A stretch of DNA of 64,000 nucleotides from Dactylellina haptotyla (lineage: Eukaryota > Ascomycota > Orbiliomycetes > Orbiliales > Orbiliaceae), in contig CM062382.1 in NCBI GenBank assembly GCA_031310005.1, positions 1 through 64,000 of the forward strand, given 5' to 3'. Position numbers and translations under genes: made by a program. Shown piece by piece: positions 59,101-64,000 of the stretch. The first letter of the stretch is position 1. Every line of letters starts with the position of its first letter. Under the pieces are notes generated by a model, which was not told where the DNA came from, did no database searches, and saw only the letters and a list, made by a program, of their open reading frames with translations.

Positions 59101-62100
59101 CCAGTCATCTTGCCGATTCTCAGAATTTGCCTTATGGGCTGCACTTCTCGGACGATCAACTTATTCTATTCACGGTCGGCATCCTCGCAAAGTACCATTC
59201 GATTGGAATCAAGTTGAAATATTTATCAAGTGCTCAATAATGTTGCAGCACCATCTCTTTGTCAACCCCGGTTTGCTTCCAGCCAGCCTTAGTAGACTTT
59301 TGGTGAAAGATATTCGGATCGCGTACCGCATAGCACCGCTTTTGGCAACTGCAATTGCTAGTCACCCAACAGCGCTTCCTGCTGCATTAGCGCTTGCGTG
59401 GCCTCAAGATGAAGATACGAAATATGAGCCAGCTGAATTTCTTCCCCAGCCGTATCAATGGTGGATTCGAATAGAGCTTGCAGGGACGCGAAAGAAAAAA
59501 TCGCAAACCGTTCTTTTTCACTATGTAGAAGGCCACTTGCTCCTCAACGGTAAGCCTTTAGGACAGCTGCCGCCAGAGCACCGCAGTAGTCCCATTGTTA
59601 AAGAGCTATTTGGTGCCCAGAATCTTTTGACCGGACCCTCAAGACTCCCGGGAATGACTTACATGTTATGCCGGGAAATCGACCGTCACCGGGTCCATCT
59701 GGGTTTCCGAGGGCAATCTTTAGTTATTCGGGCAGAAATCAGAGGCTCCCTGCTCGAGTATATCCCCAGGGAAGTCTTCAAAGATCATCAAGGACAAGAA
59801 GACCTACCAGCATCATTAATGGACGGCTGCTTTCATTGACTAGATCTCATGCGAGGAAATCTCTACGTCCGTCAGACTTGCTGGCGTGAAAAGCAAAGCG
59901 ATTGGACTATCAATTTATACCAGAGAGAAGCCAAACGAAGAGAAGTTAAATTAGTCGATCGATTCAGTCCACTATTCAAGAAGATCGCCACAATTTTTAG
60001 CAAATTCGAAGCAGAAAGACATTTGACGGTTTTCCAACCGCGATATCGGTCTCTCTCGGTCGAAATGCGGCGTCTCGAACTGAAATGGCAGGTGAACCAC
60101 CAAGGTTCCCTCGAAAGCGAAGCGCTTCAGGCATATGTCGACGAAAATCAAGATGCTGGTACTTGGTACGGGCTCAGAAGCAAGATTGTTCTTCACGATA
60201 CCGTGGGCGATAACAGGAGTGTACTTATTCCTCTCAATATGCCCAGATGCAGGCAGAACGGACCACATGTTGAGATAGAAATTCTCAACAAGGGTGTGTA
60301 CGGGCAGTATTATATCAACGAGATACTGGGGAGAATCGACTGCCCCCCGGAGCCGCTCCTACTGTTCACTAAAGCCTTAATACATGCCTATACATCTTTC
60401 GTGTTGCCTGATCCGCTTACAGGAAGAACAGGCACTGAAGAAGCTCTGCATTGCTTACAATCTGGGTACTGCCAACCTTGGTCACCTCTGAATCCTCGGC
60501 ACTACTCTCTGCTGGAGAGTCTAGCAAGTCTCACACCATTCCGTGAATACTACCCTGAAGAACTCAAAGTGATGCAAAAAGTTACCTGGGATCCCCGCCT
60601 CCGCAGCTACACCCAACACGAGCATTTTTTTACTCTAATACGGAAAATCATCTCCAAGTCGGATCAGCTTCAACTATTCAGCAAAGATAAGACAGAATCA
60701 CTGTCTCTGGACCGTGGGCATCCTGATCTATTCAATAGGGCCAAGATTCGACGGAGTCTGTATGAGCGCGATAGTAACAATTACTTGGTGGAAATGCCAG
60801 ATGATGTGGTATATCATTCGCGAGGATATGTCGCTGGATATACTGGGCGCCAAAACGTTTATGAGGTCGCCTATCACCTCCACAACTGGAACCAAAATCT
60901 CATACTTCCACACGATATAGCTACAGTTTTGGAGAAATGGCCCACCATTGGTGGCTTCGAAGGTCTATTTGAAAAAGCTTTGCTGAGTGACAAGCTAGAC
61001 ATCGAGATGCCTCTGTTTTGGGGCTCTCTCGTTCGGCAATGCCAGGTAGCTACCAAAGCGGATCGGTACAAGCTAATATTTATTATTGCTACGATTGTAT
61101 ACAACAACCACACCGTTGACATGGAAGCTATCAGATTGTTGGTGGCCTTTGCAACTAACCCCGATTTGAAAACCTGCAAATTACCTCCTGGCGCTACGTT
61201 TACAAGTTTCCGGCGGAATCCCAGCTTCAAGGCTGAGGCTCTACAGCAACTTATCAAGCCATACTGCAAAGCTTACAACAAGTCCGAACTACAAAATGGA
61301 ACAGGTTTCGCTTTACATGGCAGATATCGCAAAAGGCTCGAAGCAATGGAGAAATCGTTTGACTTATCAGTTGAGGAAGAATGCGACAAACTTATCAGGA
61401 ATTTGATTGACCAATGGCCGTGCTCCCAGCCCAGTATTACAATCACCATCGCCGACGATTTGATTGATGTTGGCCAAGCGCTTCTAATCATCCAACCAGA
61501 GTGGACTCGATTGTTTTTCAACCTCCAACTTTCGAACCATGTCGATGAAGTCCAAAAAATTCTTCAAGATTGTCGCAACATTCCTGCCGCAGCACCAGAG
61601 CCGAACAACAAGAAGCAAAGGGGCCCTAGTAAGATTTCGCGAATTGACTCTCGAATTTCGCTGCACGATTTCCTCAGAGCACATGGTTTGAAAGCTTCAA
61701 ATAAACTTCTTGCCAGTTTTCTTCTGGCTAAGCGTAAGACCTCTTTGTCTACAAAGAAAACCGACCTGGTAGCCGTCCTAAGTACGTTACCACATGCAAG
61801 TGAAATTAAAGAACTCGAGGGTATCGTCGAAGAAATCTCGCAAACAAGTTCAATCGTCAGACAACGCTACGCGAACGATCTGAGGCAGAGTATTCTGAGC
61901 TTCAGGGAAGCTTCAAGAATTCGCGTCTTTCAACAAAGCGGCCCATTGTTATCGGATCCAGCTAGTAGAGTTGAAAATGCTCGAGCTCGCACGACATGGT
62001 TACTTGAGGGAATACAACGCGGAATGGAAGAGGCAGAGCCCTACTTCTTTTGGTTGAAGCTTGGGAACCTCCTACCCTGCACCACCAAAGTATCACTGCT

Positions 62101-64000
62101 TGAGACTATCCGATCTTGTAACAACATTCCATTCGGACCCGGGATGAAAGAAAGCTTGGTACTCCTTGGAGTGACTATTACTGATTTACAACAGCTTCTT
62201 CGCGTTGGGATTTCTCGACTGAAGAAAGACATTCAGAGAACAGAGGAAGAGGAGCGAAATCCAGGGCACCAAAACTGGGAGCCAATGCAGTTCCCAGATT
62301 GGCTGCTTTTGGAGATTGATTCAAATCTTTTGCTAAGACCAGAACAGATAGAAGTAGCACACGCAACAATAAATCCAGCTTCTGCAGAGAACTCAGTGCT
62401 ACAAATGAATATGGGACAAGGTAAGCAGTATACACTCAAAGTAAAAACCAAGGTCGTACTCATTTCGCTATCATAGGCAAAACCTCCTGTATCATGCCTA
62501 TGGCAGCATCATCGCTAGCAGATAGCAAGCGACTAGTCCGAATAGTCGTACCACGTGCCCTGATTCTTCAAACGGTTCAAATGATACATGCTCGCCTCGG
62601 CGGGTTAGTTGGCAGAGAGGTTAGACATGTACCTTTTTCTCGTCAAACTTCTACCTCCCCAGAAACTATCAAGGTCTTCCACAATATCCATCTCCATATT
62701 TTGAAAAGCTCCGGCTTAATGGTCTCGCTCCCTGAACACACACTATCATTCATGCTGAGTGGCTTGCAACGTCTCTCAGATGGACTTTTGGACGAAGCAA
62801 GACCCATGATTCGAGCGCAGGACTGGCTAAATAAATTCTCACGAGATATATTAGACGAGTCTGATTTTACGCTGGCCGTCAGAACGCAATTGATATATCC
62901 TTCTGGTTCACAGAAAGTGTTCGACGGACATCCTAACAGATGGAAGTCCGCTGAGGCACTTCTAGCGCTCGTTGAAACTTACCTCCATAATATCCAGACT
63001 CTCTATCCCCGAAGCATAGAAGTTGTTCAGCGACCGGGAGGTGGTTATCCTTTCATTTATTTTCTGCGTCGAGATGCAGAGGATAACTTGATTAAACGCT
63101 TGATTCATGATATATGCACAGGGAGAACCTCAATTCTCCCGCTTGTTGACTACCCCACCACAGTTCAGCAGTACGTAAAACAATTCATATCTGAACCAAA
63201 GTTACCGTTGGATTTGGTGGACGAAATTCGACGCACCTTTAACGGCAAGGCATCCATGTTGAAAACTATATACCTGCTCCGTGGTTTATTTGTTCACCGC
63301 ATTTTACTTCTTTCTTTGAAAAAGAGGTGGAATGTCCAATATGGGCTTCATCCTACTAGGGATCCGGTCGCAGTTCCTTATCACGCTAAAGGGGTCCCGT
63401 CAGAACAGGCAGAATGGGGACACCCAGATGTCGCCATCCTTTTTACATGTCTCTCATTCTACTATCAAGGTTTAAGTATACACCAGCTTAGTCAGAGCCT
63501 CCGGTTTGTGCTACAATCCGATGACCCTGCGAGTGAGTATGACAGATGGATACAAAACTCTGAATCTCTACCCGGCTCACTACACGAATGGAACTCTATA
63601 AATATAGACGACGAAGCTCAATTAAAAGAAATATGGGACCATGTTCGGTACAAGGTAGTGGTCATTGATCACTACCTGAACAACTTCGTCTTCCCACGCC
63701 ACGCCAAACAATTTCTGACAAAACTTCAAGCTTCTGGGTGGGATATCCCGCTCTTTGCGGCTAGCGATAATGGCCCAAACCGATATGGTAGAGGGATTAC
63801 AACAGGATTCAGTGGCACAAACGACAATAAAACGATGCTTCCTCTAACCATCAAACAGGAGGATCTTCCAACACTTTCCCATACAAATGCAGAAGTTCTC
63901 ACATACCTTCTTCAGCCACGAAATCGAGACTACGTCCTCACAGCAAATACTCAGGGACACCGCTGGACCGAAGAAGAGCTTCTCGTAAATCTCAAAGAAA
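56127..64000 (+). CDS. Giant DUF6606-DUF3638-DUF3645 protein with an in-frame TGA, 3' end beyond the window
   Basis: Exons 56127-56479, 56542-62420 and 62477-64000 (continuing) cover about 2,585 codons. The N-terminus is DUF6606 (FNHVVLPPQLP, then NIIFEAFEASP, ALQWDFPGIAVSV). The middle includes AGTWYGLRSKIVLHD, YGQYYINEILGRIDCP and the highly conserved VLPDPLTGRTGTEEALHC. DUF3638 begins near LLRPEQIEVAHATINP and NSVLQMNMGQGKTS, a P-loop-like motif split by intron 2. It continues with RLVRIVVPRALILQTVQM and HVPFSR. DUF3645 follows (KRWNVQYGL, VPYHAKGVPSEQAEWGHPDVAI, CLSFYYQGL). Databases often label the family ubiquitinyl hydrolase; I see nothing here that proves this, and function is unknown. 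The oddity is codon 1217, TGA at 59837-59839 in the same frame on both sides. Orthologues have Trp there (context CFH-W-LDL). If obeyed, the product ends before the DUF3638 region. The rest of the frame is clean. Confidence 0.85.
59837..59843 (+). promoter_or_regulatory. In-frame UGA in a readthrough-type context (UGA CUA G)
   Basis: The bases TGACTAG interrupt the DUF6606/DUF3638 gene. The reading frame is identical before and after, and family-conserved sequence resumes at once (LDL, then NLYVRQ). UGA followed by CUAG is the best-characterised leaky stop context in eukaryotes and is used in fungi for peroxisomal isoforms of glycolytic enzymes. Because LDL is itself conserved, the CTAG could be coincidental coding sequence after a plain TGG-to-TGA mutation. 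Confidence 0.6.

Overview
The window is nuclear DNA of a filamentous ascomycete (Pezizomycotina). Genes are interrupted by short introns, mostly 43-91 bp, with GT..AG ends and CTAAC-like branch sites. Several families are typical of or restricted to such fungi: a Clr5-ankyrin protein, DUF4360 secreted proteins, an Egh16-like protein, a secreted sedolisin, an NLR-like STAND protein and a giant DUF6606/DUF3638/DUF3645 protein. The genus cannot be read from the sequence. I found no convincing tRNA, rRNA, CRISPR array or intact transposon. Most real genes are spliced, so I rebuilt exon chains by hand; phases were checked and add up for every gene reported as complete.

Layout. 1-5.1 kb: two secreted or surface protein genes (+): a small duplicated-module secreted protein (1228-1972) and a cysteine-rich, probably GPI-anchored protein (3831-5078). 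5.4-11.7 kb (-): a 1,981-residue NFX1-type zinc-finger SF1 helicase of the ZNFX1/Hrr1 class, in 7 exons. 14.7-19.0 kb (+): two C2H2 zinc-finger genes in tandem, both with unresolved 5' ends. 20.1-23.8 kb (-): the meiotic MutS homologue MSH5, in 14 exons. 25.7-28.3 kb: a short secreted-protein gene with a suspected homopolymer frameshift, then a secreted FAD-linked oxidase (AA7/BBE type, -). 29.6-33.0 kb (-): a Clr5-ankyrin protein. 33.0-37.0 kb: a gene-poor stretch with a 14-bp minisatellite. 37.0-45.9 kb: an accessory stretch of extracellular proteins: an Egh16-like relic, a matrixin-type metalloprotease, a sedolisin protease and two neighbouring DUF4360 genes. 48.4-55.2 kb (+): a 2,195-residue NACHT/STAND protein. 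56.1 kb to the end (+): a giant DUF6606/DUF3638/DUF3645 protein that runs off the window.

How the genes relate. No pathway or biosynthetic cluster is evident. Three themes stand out: secreted or surface proteins that act outside the cell (eight or nine genes), nucleic-acid or chromosome functions (helicase, MSH5, C2H2 factors), and large proteins that may take part in intracellular surveillance (Clr5-ankyrin, NLR-like).

The most interesting observation is a single in-frame TGA at 59837-59839 in the otherwise fully open DUF3638-family gene. It sits where the family normally has Trp, and it lies in the context TGA-CTA-G, which is the known leaky readthrough context.
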